From the NCBI GenBank assembly GCA_963832725.1, contig CAWHVG010000002.1:310001-374000 (forward strand): a DNA stretch of 64,000 nt. The letters are read 5' to 3'. This DNA comes from JAEZBP01 sp963832725 (GTDB lineage: Bacteria > Myxococcota_A > Polyangia > Polyangiales > Sandaracinaceae). Positions 8,652-22,556 of this stretch are shown here, piece by piece (the stretch's first letter is position 1; each line of letters starts with the position of its first letter). Position numbers and translations under genes: made by a program. Under the pieces are notes generated by a model. It was not told the origin of the DNA. It did no database searches and was given only the letters and a program-made list of their open reading frames with translations.

Positions 8652-9943
8652 CAGCCGCTTTCTCCTCGGTGCAGAGCCTTCGGGAGCAGGGCACGCACAT
8701 CTAGAACCAACTCTTCACCCAAATTCACGGCGCCGTCGACGAGCCCGTCGCCCAGCTTGAGGCCGATCGATCCTTTCGCGCCGAGGCCCAGGCCCGCGGC
8801 CACGCCCGCGCCCAGGCCGACTTTGACCTCGTGTTTGTTGGCGACCGCCTCGAACTTGGCTTCGGCCTTGGCCCCTACGTCGGCCTCGGCTTCCCCGCTG
8901 ACCACCACGCCCGTGCCCCCGATGGCCTCGGGCAGCTTCCACTTCGTGCCGAACCATTTGTTCAGGCTCGAATCGAGGACGTCCTGGGTGGTGATCGTCT
9001 TCTCGCCGCTGACGGAGACCTTGGCGAGGATGGCTTCGGCGCCGGCCTTCGCCTCGACGCCTGCCCCCTCCGCGCCGAACGTGGCCTTCCCCTCGGCGGA
9101 GGCTTGGGCACTCAGCGCTTCGGCATTCAACTGGACGTTGTTTCCCTCGCCGCCGTACTGCGCGTGCCCTGTGACGCCTTTGAACGAGGCGTCCGCACCG
9201 GCCGTGGCTTCGTAGTTGCCGTCGCTGTACCCGGCTCCGTAGTGGGTGCCCGCCTCGGCGTGCGCGACCTGGACGTTCGCGTTGTCCCCGCCGTACTGCG
9301 CGTAGTTGGTCTCGACCGTGGACGAATGCTCGATGCCGACGTTCGTGCTCCCGTCGGTGCTCTTGAAGGGACCGGCATTCAGCCCAGCTTTCCCTTCGCC
9401 GGAGCCCTCGAACTTCGTCTCCGATGTGTGCTCGACCTCCCAGTGCTTGTCGCCTTCGGGGTTCTCGGCATCCAGCTTCTTGTCGAGCTCTTTCTCGTTC
9501 TCCGCCCTGTCGGGGGGATTGGCCCAGGGCCCGCGCTTCGTGGACGTCCAGAGGACAGTGCCAATCGTGTTGCCCGGTCCCTGCGGGCTCGGGCAGTTCA
9601 TCTCCATCTTGGAGTTGTGGAAGACGATCAGGCTGTTCTCGGCGTAGACGGTCGGGGTATGGGCCCCGTTGACGACGTGTACCCAGCCGGCGCCCGAGAA
9701 GGTGCCGCTCGAGACGCCGCCGAGGCAGCCCCCTTCGTCGCCGATGACGCCCGGGATCGACGACGCCACGGTGAACGCCGGATCTTCGGTGAAGAGCACC
9801 GAGTTGGCGGTCGAGCTCGAGCTCGGGAAGTACGACACAATCGAGTAGGGCACCGGGACGCCCGGCGGCGTCAGGCACACGTCCGGTGAGTCGCTGACGA
9901 CGACGGGCTCCCCCGTCTTCCGCGCCGCTTCGTTCTCGGCCAT
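8651..9943 (-). CDS. DUF4150 (PAAR-like) T6SS effector fusion
   Basis: A 430-residue specialised effector. The N-terminal 140 residues are a DUF4150/PAAR-like spike-tip domain: SPDVCLTPPGVPVPYSIVS, a GVSSGTFSGAG turn, AENSLIVFHNSKMEMNCPSP. A charged linker (about 145-200) leads to an Ala/Gly-rich C-terminus (about 200-400) with repeated short segments around NYAQYGGDNANVQ and HAQYGGEGNNVQ, and a hydrophobic stretch VGLGAGVAAGLGLGAKGSI that could enter membranes. DUF4150 proteins cap VgrG and carry toxins. The upstream DUF2169 adaptor and VgrG and the downstream coupled partner fit that layout. No catalytic motif is recognised; a membrane-active toxin is a guess. Intact frame. Confidence 0.75.
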   Translation of the reverse strand: MAENEAARKTGEPVVVSDSPDVCLTPPGVPVPYSIVSYFPSSSSTANSVLFTEDPAFTVASSIPGVIGDEGGCLGGVSSGTFSGAGWVHVVNGAHTPTVYAENSLIVFHNSKMEMNCPSPQGPGNTIGTVLWTSTKRGPWANPPDRAENEKELDKKLDAENPEGDKHWEVEHTSETKFEGSGEGKAGLNAGPFKSTDGSTNVGIEHSSTVETNYAQYGGDNANVQVAHAEAGTHYGAGYSDGNYEATAGADASFKGVTGHAQYGGEGNNVQLNAEALSAQASAEGKATFGAEGAGVEAKAGAEAILAKVSVSGEKTITTQDVLDSSLNKWFGTKWKLPEAIGGTGVVVSGEAEADVGAKAEAKFEAVANKHEVKVGLGAGVAAGLGLGAKGSIGLKLGDGLVDGAVNLGEELVLDVRALLPKALHRGESG

Positions 9944-9945
9944 CG

Positions 9946-10954
9946 CTACGCTCCCCCTTCACGCATGCAGATCTCCAGCACTCGCAATGGCCCGAGCTCG
10001 GGCACCCGGACGCGGTGGGTCGCCAGCACTTTGTTGCGCGGCAGATCCACGACGAGGGTGTCGAGGTTCGTCGCGTGGCGATGCACCTGCCCGTCGCGGT
10101 AGCGGAAGCGAGCATCGACGTGCCAGGTCGGGAGCGCGAAGCGAAGGCGCCCCGAGGGTGTCAGGTTCATCGCCGAGAACTGCTCGCCGCCCTGCAGGTG
10201 GTCCACGATCAGCGCCGGGTTCGCGCCGTTGTAGAACGCGAGGTCGAAGTCGTGGGGCGAGAGCGGCCACTGGTTCTCTTTCCACTCGTCGTCGTATGTG
10301 CCCGCCAGCGCCAGCCGCGGCTGCCACGCGCGGCCGATCCAACCGAAGCCCGCCGGCGCGTGCTCGCCTTTGGGGGAGGTCACCGGATCGTCCTCCGCCT
10401 CGATCTGCGGCGCGGCGATCATCTCGACCTCGTCTTCGGGATCGCCGGGCGCGTAGCCGACGCCAACGAGGTTGGTCGTGCAGTGCTGCTTCTCGCCGTC
10501 CTTGCCCTCGAACACGCCACCGAACGCGTGCTCGTAACGGAGCGGGACGGTGCGCACCGGCGCCGCATCCGAGAATCGACCAGTCGTCGCCCTCGCGGTA
10601 GAACACGCGAGGGCCGCAGACCCGAAGCGCGGCGGTGTGCTCGCCAATCCAGACGTGAACCGGCCAGCTCGCCGCCTCCTCGCCTCCCGGCGCGTGGGCG
10701 TCGCCGAGCACGACGACATCGGTCCTCGGCTTGTAGGGCGCGAGGTCGCTCTCGTACTGGACGCTCGTCTCGTTCGGCGCTCCGTACCACTGGTCGGCGA
10801 CCGCGACCGGCTCCTGATCGGGGGCGATCTCCAGGCGTGACTCGTCGACGATGTCGTAGGTCGCTTTGACGACGACGACGTCGTGCTCCGCGCCCGACGA
10901 ATCGCGCGACTTGAACCAGAACGGCTCGAATGGAGAGTGACAGCGAATCTCCAT
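9946..10954 (-). CDS. DUF2169 T6SS accessory/adaptor protein (frameshift at 10573-10577)
   Basis: A protein of about 335 residues, starting at the ATG at 10954 (MEIRCHSPFEPFWF). DUF2169 proteins are encoded with VgrG and DUF4150 and are thought to load PAAR-like effectors on the spike. Family features include VVVKATYDI early, LRYEHAFGG in the middle and GWIGRAW before a strand reading LALAGTYDDEW. The first part reads to DDWSI, then shifts at GAATC (10573-10577). Replacing GATTC by GATC on the coding strand gives DDWSISDAAPVRTVPLRYEH without a break. It ends two bases before the DUF4150-effector start, consistent with one operon. Confidence 0.8.
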
Positions 10955-10963
10955 CTCGGACGC

Positions 10964-12971
10964 TCAGTTGAGGTGGATCTTGGAGCCGGCGACCCATACC
11001 TCACCCGACGCGCCGAAGTGGAACTCCGTGCCTTCGATGGTGATCTTCCCGGCCTTGTCCATCACCAATCTCGACTTGCCACAGCGGAGCTCGAGGGTCT
11101 CGCCTGCCGTCAAGAGATGATGGATGCCGACGCGCACCGAGCGATCCGCGCCGACGTTGGTCTGCTGGTTCGCCACCACCGAGAGGCTCTGGTTGGCGCC
11201 GACGGCGACCGTCTCGTTCACCCCGACCATGCGGCTTCGGTTGATGCCGACGATGAGCGTCTCGTTGATGTCGACGGTCTTGGTGCGGTCGTGGCGCACG
11301 GTGACGGTCTCGTCGTGGCCGACGGTGCGGGTCCGGTCGTGGGTGACGTGCTGGGTCTCGTCGTGGCGGACGTCGCGGGTGAGATCGTGCTCGATGACGG
11401 TGTTCCAGTCCTTCTCACCGTGCATCCAGAATCTCTTCTTCGTGCTTCGTGTCGTCGAAGCGAAGCTCGTTGTAGCCGTCTCCGTGCGGATAGGAGTTGG
11501 TCTTGAACGTGCTGACCATCTTCTTGGCCGGCAGCTCGTAGGGGTTCGGGTTGTCGCCGTTGTAGACGCAGCCTGTCACCAGCGGGCGGTCGAGGTTTCC
11601 GTCGATGAAGGAGACGACGACCTCCATGCCGACGCGGGGCAGGACCCAGGCGCCCCATCCCTTGCCGGACCAGCTCTGCATGCAGCGGATCCAGCAGGTG
11701 GTGCGCTCGTCCATCTGGCCGACGCGATCCCAGTGGAACTGGACCTTCACGCGGCCGTGCTCGTCGGTGTGGATCTCCTCGCCCGCCGGGCCCGTCACGA
11801 GCGCCGTCTGGATGCCGTGCACCCGCGGCCTCGCGTGGACGCGGCGCGGTCGGTAGGGCACCTCGGCCTGCACGGCGACGAAGCGGTTGGTGTAGTGGGA
11901 GCGCGACTCGCCGCCTCCCCCCTGCGCCATGTGGGTGCCGACGTGGTGGACGGCGTTGACGACGACGTAGGCGGCGTTGAGGCCGACGGTGGGATGCCCG
12001 TTGAGCTCGAAGCGTGCGCCCGCGCGGATCTTGCTGACGGAGCTGTCGGCGCGGAAGGTGAGGGTGTCGCGCGACTGGCGGTCGCGACGGACCTGCTGCT
12101 GGTCGGTGACGTCGTAGGCGCGGTAGGCGAGCGAGTACTGGTGGAGCGTGAGCTGCTCGTCGTGCTCGTAGGACTCGCGCTTGGGGCCGGCCGAGGATCC
12201 GTCGGGCGCCTCGCCCTGGCGGGCGCCGGCCGCGTTGCCCTCGACCTTGACCAGCGGGTGGGTCCAGTCGAAGTGGCGGGTGGAGATCTCGGTGCCGGTG
12301 ACGGCGGAGAGCGGCTCGAACTGGCGGACGTACTCCTGGTCCATGAGGCCGGCGTCGCCCTGCACGCTCGAGTACTCGAGCATCGGCCCCTCTTCGATGA
12401 CCGGGTGCTGCTGGGGCGCGTCGATGAGGACCATCTTCTCGATCCCGTCCTCGCCGGGGTCGAAGTAATAGATGATGCCTTCCTCCTCCATCAGCCGATG
12501 GACGAAGTCGAAGTTGCTCTCCTGGTACTGGACCGTGTACTCGCGCTCCGGGTACGAGCGCATCACGTCGACCTGGACGTCGCGGCCGTAGGGGGAGAGC
12601 GCCTCGGTCAGCACCTCCTGGAGCACGGTGGGGGCGGTCTTCTCCTGGAAGATGCGCGTGTCGCGACCGTGGCGGAGCGCGGCCAGGGCAGGCTCGACCA
12701 CCGCCGACGCGCGGATGGTGTGTCCGTGGTGGTGGTGCACCTGCACCGAAGAGACGATCCCGCCGTAGACGTTCTCGGTGAAGTCCCGCCGCAGCGAGAG
12801 CGAGCTCGCGCTGCCCAGGAGCGCCAGCGGATCCGCGTCCTGCAGCTCCGACTCGAGCTCGAGCCGGATGAGGTAAGGCTCGTTCAGCGCGGTGCTGACG
12901 GTGGCGCCCAACACGTTCCAGGTGATGCTGGGCGTCGCATCCGCATGGAACATCGCCTCGACTTGATTCAT
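10964..12971 (-). CDS. vgrG: VgrG, T6SS spike protein (frameshift at 11429-11433)
   Basis: A trimeric spike protein of about 668 residues. The gp27-like N-terminus includes RDTRIFQEKTAP, YTVQYQESNFDFVHRLMEEE and the OB-fold segment TALVTGPAGEEIHTDEHG followed by VKVQFHWDR. The gp5-like part has CWIRCMQSWSGKGWG and PRVGMEVVVSFIDGNLDRP. The frame then breaks at GAATC (11429-11433). Using GATC joins HEEEI to WMHGEKDWNTVIEHDL and on to a needle of short T/H/D repeats (VRHDETQHVTHDRTRTV), ending VWVAGSKIHLN. The final 153 codons could be mistaken for a separate gene but form the beta-helical needle. First gene of a vgrG-DUF2169-DUF4150 operon; no kinase-independent promoter is recognisable. Confidence 0.88.
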
Positions 12972-13103
12972 GCCTTCCCCTCGATCGACGCTCTGACTTC
13001 GCTCGTGAACCGCGACGCGGCGCGTGACGTCGCCGCGCTACGATACCGCGTTCTACGCACGAATTGGGAGAACGGTTCCCCACGAACTCGATCCGGGTGC
13101 CGA

Positions 13104-14874
13104 TCAGCTGGCGATCAGGATCACCAGCGTCACCGTCCCGACCAAGAGCGCGAGCGCGCCCACGCCGATCGCGGCCCAGATCGCCCACTCGGGCACGCCG
13201 AGGCTCGTGGTCCGCGTCAGGGACGACGGGGAGCTCGGCGGCGCCGATTGCTGCTGCGGCTGGGGGAAGCTCGGATGCGGCAGCGGCAGGTTCTGCTGCG
13301 GAACCGGGACCGTGGAGCGGGGCATCGAGGGCGCTCGGGGGGCGGCGCTCGGCGCCTGGATCACGACGGTCTTCGGTACTTCCTGCCCTTCGTAGTCCGC
13401 GGCCGGCCACATCGGCGCGTCGTCCAAGTCGCTCCGAGAAAACGTGCCGGAGATGTCGAGACTCTCGGTTGGAGCGGCGTCGAAACTCGCGTCTAAAAGG
13501 GTGGCGTGGCGGTCACGGTTTCGTCTCTCTGGGACCGAGAGCTCCGGCTCGGTTTCGGGCTCGTGAAGCGCGGTCTCGAGATCGTCGAAGTCCGATTCGC
13601 CGGCGAAGTCGCTGTAGCGCGGGGCCGCCGTGCCGTACTGCCCGGAGGGCTGATGCGGCGGGCCCGACGGGAAGGAGGGCATCGGCGTCGGCGGCAGGCC
13701 GAACGAGCCCGAGGGGTTGCCGTGTGCCGGAGGTCGCTCCGCGCCGGGCGGAGGGCCGAACGCGCCGCCGGGCGGGAACGAGGGAGAGAGCGTCGAAGGG
13801 CCGGTCTCGAAGGGCGGAGCCGCAGCGCGCGGCGGCGCGACTGCCCCCGGCGGGGGCCCGGAGAACGAGAATCTGCGGTGTCTCCATCGTCTCGGCGGGA
13901 GCTCGGGGCGCCTCCTGGGGAGGGTTCGCGAAGGGAGCGGGCTCCTCCTCCGGAAGCGCGCCGGTCGAGGGCGGCTCGGCGCCTGCGGGTGTCACGCTCG
14001 GCGCCGCTTCGGCCTCGGGCGTCGCTTCGGCGGCGAGTGTCCGCACGGCATCGCGCCACGGCCCGGACTTCTGCGCGAGCTCGGTGAGCACGCTCACGAC
14101 GTGGTCGATCGGCGGGCGGTTCATGGGCGCGGCCGCGAGCATCTTCATCACGAGCTCCGACAGCTCGGCCGGCATCTCGATGCCGTGCGTGTCGATCGGC
14201 GTGACCTTCCCCATCGAGATCCGAATGCTCATCCCGAGCGCGCTCGGTGCATCGAACGCGGGCTTGCCCGTCAGCGTTCGGTAGAGCAGCAGCCCGAGGC
14301 CGAACACGTCCGTGTGAGGGCCGACCGTGTCGGGCGCGGAGAGCTGCTCGGGCGTGAGGCTCTCGATCGATCCGCGCATCACCTGCGAGTGCGTTGCGGA
14401 CATGTCGTTCAGGAAGCGCATCAGGCCGAAGTCCGTGACGTGCGCCCGTCCGTCCGTGCCGAGGAGGACGGACTCCGGTGAGAGGCCCGCGTGCACCAAA
14501 CCCGCCGCATGCACGGCGTTCAACGCCTCCGCGACGTCGGCCCCGATGCCGGCCACGACGCCGGGGTCGAGCCGCCCGGAGGGTGCCCGCTCGTAGATCT
14601 CGGTCAGCGTCGCGCTGCGCGCGAGCGTGGTCGAGACGTGGACGGGGTAGGTCGCGCTCCAGGCGATCGGCCGGTCGACGCTCGGGTGCCGCACGGTCGC
14701 CGCGTTGGAGCAGTCGTGCTCGAAACGGTCCACTGCAGAGGGCTCGGCCCGAAACCCCGCGTCGAAGACGCGGAGCCGCACCGCGCGCCCGTCTTCGTGG
14801 GTGGCTTCGTAGGTTGCGAGCAGACCCGAGTTGGCGATCTCCCGCCCGATCGAGTGTCGTCCCACGCGCTGCAT
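13104..14874 (-). CDS. Tail-anchored pseudokinase (frameshift at 13869-13873)
   Basis: A protein kinase-like N-terminus (about 1-270) lies in about 589 residues. The start is an ATG at 14874 (MQRVGRHSIGREI); an in-frame GTG at 14904 is the alternative. The fold is recognisable (LTPEQLSAPDTVGPHTDVFGLGLLL, DFG in THVTDFG-like position), but the catalytic loop reads HAGLSPESVLL instead of HRDxKxxN, and the VAIK lysine is replaced (AVRLRVFD). It should not phosphorylate substrates. A long Pro/Ser-rich linker follows, interrupted at GAATC 13869-13873 (GATC restores METPQISFSGPPPGA). It ends in one transmembrane helix (IWAAIGVGALALLVGTVTLV) with a four-residue tail. Immediately upstream of the vgrG operon, same strand. 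Confidence 0.75.
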
Positions 14875-14942
14875 CCCCACGACTGTACGCGATACCCAAC
14901 CCACTCCGCAGGCGTTCGGTGATCGTTTAGAGTCGATCTCCG

Positions 14943-18510
<3,568 letters not shown>

Positions 18511-18560
18511 CGGTCACTCTCGAAAGGCCGAGCCCGATGACGCGGCGGCCGCTCGGGCCG

Positions 18561-18990
18561 TCAGTTCGGAGATGCAGACACGGCTTCGGTTGCGCCAGCT
18601 CCCGTGCCCCGGCCGAGCGTGGACATCACATGGCTCGCGGTCCAACGCGACATCAGACGGTCGATCGCCGACAACATCATCTGCTCACAGCCGTCGTCCA
18701 GGGTATGATACGAGTTGTCGCTCGTGCCCGTTCCCGCAAACGAGAATAGGTAGTCCGTGTCCTGCGGTCGCCGGACGGCGAACGCCCATTGCATGTGGAG
18801 CGTGGTATAGACGAGGCCATCCATGGGGATGGTTGTGGGCCTCGATGCCGTCGACTCTCACCTCGGCGATCACGCACGGTCCCGTGCCGGCGAGCTCCTC
18901 CGGAGTGGGTGGTCCGGACTGCACTACGACAGCTCGGAAGTAGGGGAGAAACGTGTTCGTGATTGCCTGCCCAATGAACTCGTCGACGCA
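18561..18990 (-). pseudogene. Fragment of an unrecognised gene with broken frames
   Basis: Coding-like protein text runs from about VDEFIGQAITNTFLPYF through VVQSGPPTPEELAGTGPC and EVRVDGIEAHNHP. One extra C in a run of four near 18830 then shifts it to MDGLVYTTLHMQWAF and on to the stop at 18561. Composition is ordinary, unlike the shadows around it. Upstream, an in-frame TGA near 18998 closes the frame and no good start is visible, so the 5' end is missing or disrupted, perhaps by the adjacent repeat array. No family recognised. It is either a decayed gene or a gene damaged by sequence errors. Confidence 0.4.
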
Positions 18991-19225
18991 TCAGATCTGT
19001 TGCAGGACTCGGACTCGCGTCGAGCAATCTGAGCCCCGTCCACGCCAAGGTGGTTCTTCGGACGGCGGACCCCCGCTCGTCGGTCGGTCGCCCGTCCCGT
19101 AGAAAGCAGGACGGAGCGAATGTTGGGGCAACGACGAGACTACACCGGTCCCGTGCGGACGACGAAAACCACCGACGAAGTCCTCGCGGCTCGCGCGCGA
19201 ACGCACGTCTTCGAGCGGGCTCGCC

Positions 19226-19734
19226 GTCGGGCCCTCGTCGAGGCCCTCGCAGCCTCCGCGGGATGCGCGATGACCCCATGGGCAGGGTGACGCCGGCATC
19301 CCGGGAGGCCGTCGGGCCCTCGTCGAGGCCCTCGCAGCCTCCGCGGGATGCGCGATGACCCCATGGGCAGGGTGACGCCGGCATCCCGGGAGGCCGTCGG
19401 GCCCTCGTCGAGGCGCTCGCAGCCTCCGCGGGATGCGCGATGACCCCATGGGCAGGGTGACGCCGGCATCCCGGGAGGCCGTCGGGCCCTCGTCGAGGCG
19501 CTGGCAGCCTCCGCGGGATGCGCGATGACCCCATGGGCAGGGTGACGCCGGCATCCCGGGAGGCCGTCGGGCCCTCGTCGAGGCGCTGGCAGCCTCCGCG
19601 GGATGCGCGATGACCCCATGGGCAGGGTGACGCCGGCATCCCGGGAGGCCGTCGGGCCCTCGTCGAGGCGCGGCAGCCTCCGCGGGATGCGCGATGACCC
19701 TATAGGTAGGGTCACGCCGGCGTCCCGGGATGCC
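19226..19734. repeat. Six tandem 85-bp hairpin repeats
   Basis: Six copies with an exact 85-bp period begin at 19226, 19311, 19396, 19481, 19566 and 19651 (the last is 84 bp). Each unit has a linker (GTCGGGCCCTCGTCGAGG...) and an imperfect palindrome of about 57 bases: GCCTCC-GCGGGATGC pairs with GCATCCCGGGAGGC, and an inner stem pairs ACCC with GGGT. Copies 1-5 are nearly identical. The last has diverged so that its inner stem is a perfect 8-bp inverted repeat (TGACCCTA / TAGGGTCA). Because 85 is not a multiple of three and the unit lacks stops in several frames, long spurious open frames cross it on both strands. It resembles REP-type hairpin elements. Confidence 0.9.
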
Positions 19735-19807
19735 GAGCGCCGGCGAGCTGCCGGTCGGCGCTTGCAGAGAGGGGTAGTGCCGCGCGCCTCCGACCAGCGC
19801 CGGGCTC

Positions 19808-20620
19808 TCAGCGGAGGCAGAGCGCGACGCGGACGATGCCGGAGCCGCTCCGAGCGCCGTTCCCCACCGTGCGATCGATCCCGATCCAGAACAGGGCGTC
19901 CGGCGTGCCTTCGCGATCGGAGGGCGGATCGATCCGCAGGAGCGCGGGTGAGCACACCGCGAAGCCGTCGTCGATCGCGACCTGTTGGTCGGCCACGTAG
20001 AACGTGCGCGCCATGCAGGCGCCCGTCGGGAACGTGGCCGGGTCGGTGGCGAAGAGGCGGGGCTGGCCGGGCGGAGCGTCATCGCTCACGTAGACCGAGG
20101 TGCTGGCACGCTGGGACGCGGATCCGTTCACGTGCAGCTCGGCGTCGTTCGAAGCGTCGCCCGCGTCTCCTCCCCAGCCGTCGCCGCTCGGCGAGTCGGA
20201 GACGTGAAACATCCATCCGTCGGGCTCGCAGGCTTCCACCGACGCGAGCAGCGCGCTCTGCCCGTGGAGGTCGGCTCGCAGTGTCGCGGTCGGGCCGGAC
20301 TGCGACATCACGGTGATCGGGCCGGTACACGTGCTCGTGCCGCGCACCACGTCGACTTCGCACGAGTAGCTGCAATCATTGAGCGCGAACGAGGCGGGCG
20401 CGGGGCAGCTGGCGGTCGCTGGGCCGGTGGCGCCCGGCGGCGGCGGGCCTTGCTCGACGACGACGATGCCCGGGCGCGTGCCTCCGGCCGAGCTCTCTTC
20501 GACGACGACGCGGTCCGTGGTCGCGCCGCTCGGGGCTGTCACCTCCAGCACCTCGGCGCGGTGCGCGCACCCGGCCAGCGTCAGCGCGACGAGCGAACGA
20601 AGGAGGACGCGGAGATGCAT
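19808..20620 (-). CDS. Hypothetical lipoprotein
   Basis: A 270-residue exported protein. The ATG at 20620 (MHLRVLLRSLV) is preferred over one eight codons upstream because it sits directly at the signal peptide. Lipobox TLAGC is followed by a low-complexity Gly/Pro linker to about residue 65. Two Cys pairs follow (CPAPASFALNDCSYSC, GTSTCTG), with a beta-rich domain ending in a conserved-looking strand DALFWIGIDRTVG. No enzymatic motif. It lies directly beside the 85-bp repeat array. No family recognised; probably a surface or periplasmic binding protein. Confidence 0.65.
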   Translation of the reverse strand: MHLRVLLRSLVALTLAGCAHRAEVLEVTAPSGATTDRVVVEESSAGGTRPGIVVVEQGPPPPGATGPATASCPAPASFALNDCSYSCEVDVVRGTSTCTGPITVMSQSGPTATLRADLHGQSALLASVEACEPDGWMFHVSDSPSGDGWGGDAGDASNDAELHVNGSASQRASTSVYVSDDAPPGQPRLFATDPATFPTGACMARTFYVADQQVAIDDGFAVCSPALLRIDPPSDREGTPDALFWIGIDRTVGNGARSGSGIVRVALCLR

Positions 20621-21068
20621 CCCCGAATCGTCCTCGCCTCGCACACCGTGCGCAACCGGTACAGGAAGCCGGCCATGAAGAGCACCACTGAGCCCGGATT
20701 ACGCGCCGAATCGCTGCTACGAGCGGTCTGGCCCCGCCAGGACGGGCTTACGTCCTCGGGGCCTCGGTCGCGGTAGATGAACGACGGCTCGATCGGCCCC
20801 TGTGGGCGCGCTCCGTCTCGACGCGGCCATCCTCGCTCTCGCGACGCGATTCACGCGAAATCCAGGCTGAGCGAACGTGGGCCGCGTTCGCGCCGCCGCT
20901 CGAGACGCGGGGCGCACGCTCGAAACCGAGGGGCGCTCGCACCGTAGGGTGGCGGCCACGCGAGGTGAGTCGGGGCCCGACGAGCTCGAGGTGAGCCGCG
21001 CCAACCACCGGCGCAGCGACTCCCGTGCGCGCGAACAGGCAGGCTCCGGCAGCACCGTCCCATCCGCC
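20621..21068. other. Intergenic region without recognisable gene
   Basis: About 450 bases separate the 3' end of a minus-strand LuxR-type gene from the 5' end of a minus-strand lipoprotein gene, so it should contain the latter's promoter. Open frames here translate to Arg/Ser-rich text on every strand. I see no terminator with a T tract and no repeats. Confidence 0.4.
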
Positions 21069-22113
21069 TCACGCGTCGAGGCGGTTCCGGTAGAGTGCGG
21101 CCTCGACCCTCGACTTGAGCCCGAGCTTCGAGAGGATGCGCTTCACGTGGGTCCGCACGGTCTCGACGGAGACGTGCAGGCTGCACGCGATTCTCGCGGT
21201 TGGAGAGCCCGCGCCCGAGGTACTCCAGGACCTCCCATTCGGCTCGCGTGAGCCCGTGCTGACGCGGTAGCTCCGAGGGGGTGGCTCCGAAGCTCACGAC
21301 CACCACCGGGGGCCGGCCTTCCTCTCGGTAGAGCGTCAGCTCGGCCCGCGCTCGGTGGCCGCGGGCGGTGACGAAGCGCGCGACGCCGCTCGCCGTGGGG
21401 CCCAGGAAGAGCTTCCGACACGCCGCCGCCACGGGCTTCGGCAGCGTCGCCGCGCCGCGATGGCGGTCCAGGTAGACCTCCGCCCGAGAGGAGGTCCACA
21501 CGAGCTCGCCGTCCTCGTCCACGGCGGCGAGTGGCACCGCGTCGACGCGCGTGGCGACCGCGGTCGTGCCCGCCACCAGGCGCTCGAGATCCTGGTGCCG
21601 CAGGAGCTGCGACACGATCGCGGAGAGGCCCTGCAGCAGGTGCTGGCCGAGCGTGACCTCGCCACCGTCGAACGCGGGCATGTCCGCACTTCGTGTCAGC
21701 ACGATGCCCGCCATGCCCGGCGCGCCGTGGCGCGCCTCGGTCAGCCAGAGGCACAGCAGATGCTCGATGCCGTGGGGGCGATAGAACGTCTCGTAGGCCT
21801 CGCAGGCATGAAACTCGCGCTCCCGCACCATCTCCATGGGGAGCACGACCCGCGGCCGTCCGGGCAGCCGATGCGGCGCCTGCTGGGTTGGGTCACCCCG
21901 CCAGAGCCGGGCGTCGTAGCTCATGAGCGGCGCGGCGAGATCGCCTCCGAGTGGCTCCATCGCCCCGTCCGCGTCGTAGCGGTAGAGCCCCGCCGACGCG
22001 GCGCCCAGCGCCTTCCGCAGATGCTCGATCGGCGCGCCTCCGAGATCCTCGAGCCGCGATGACTTTGCCGCCGCGGCGATCTCGGCCAGTCCTTCCATCT
22101 CTGCGGAGCCCAC
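21069..22113 (-). CDS. LuxR-family transcriptional regulator (frameshift at 21189-21193)
   Basis: About 347 residues. The N-terminal 250 residues form a sensor-like region of unknown specificity, possibly GAF-like (LLCLWLTEARHGAPGMAGIVL). The C-terminus is a LuxR/FixJ helix-turn-helix: LTRAEWEVLEYLGRGLSNREIA, then VSVETVRTHVKRILSKLGL. The recognition-helix region is broken at GATTC 21189-21193. Changing it to GATC gives LSNREIACSLHVSVETVRTH exactly as the family expects, and the protein then ends LYRNRLDA at 21069. No receiver domain or phosphorylation Asp is seen, so the N-terminal domain probably binds a ligand. Targets unknown. Confidence 0.8.
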
Positions 22114-22556
22114 GTACGTCCTCCCCGAACCAGATGATCGTCCCTACCGAGCTCCGGGCCCAATCCCGTTCTGGCTCGGGTGGGTCGAACCCCCGAAGTC
22201 CTCGACCGCTCCGATGACGACTCTCCCTCCGATTGTCCCCGAAGATACGACGTCTCCATGGCTTCGTCGCGCGTCGAAGGTCCATACGGAGGCTGTGGGG
22301 GGGCAGAATCACCCTTTCGGGTGACGCGCATGCGGAGACGGTGTCGCTAACGTGGTCCTGGAATGGGAGGGCGCCCGGCCGACGGGACCGACGTACGAAC
22401 GCGCCCCGCGGGCGCTGCACCGCAGCGGTGTGGTCTCGTCCGTTTCGCCTCGCGGGGCTCGGCACGCCGCGAGGCCCGCCCGGAGCTCGGGCGACTGCGC
22501 ATACCGAAGTGGAGAGAGCCGTGACGCATCGAGACCGTGACCTCGCGCCCAGGGCG
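22114..22556. other. Intergenic region upstream of the LuxR gene
   Basis: About 440 bases lie between the LuxR-type gene start and the plus-strand member of the overlapping gene pair. They should hold the regulator's promoter. Shadow frames only; no repeat or terminator found. Confidence 0.35.

Noticed and set aside
10964..11425. A separate 153-codon gene after vgrG
   Set aside because: It continues the VgrG needle exactly when GATTC at 11429-11433 is read as GATC; kept as part of vgrG.
19226..19734. CRISPR array
   Set aside because: The units are contiguous with no unique spacers and are hairpins of 85 bp; no cas genes nearby.
18677..20082. Long minus-strand frames with repeated PGMPASPCPWGHRASRGG-like text
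   Set aside because: They arise from the 85-bp hairpin repeats, whose unit is open in several frames. The reading cycles through frames as the period is not a multiple of three, so it is not a repeat protein.
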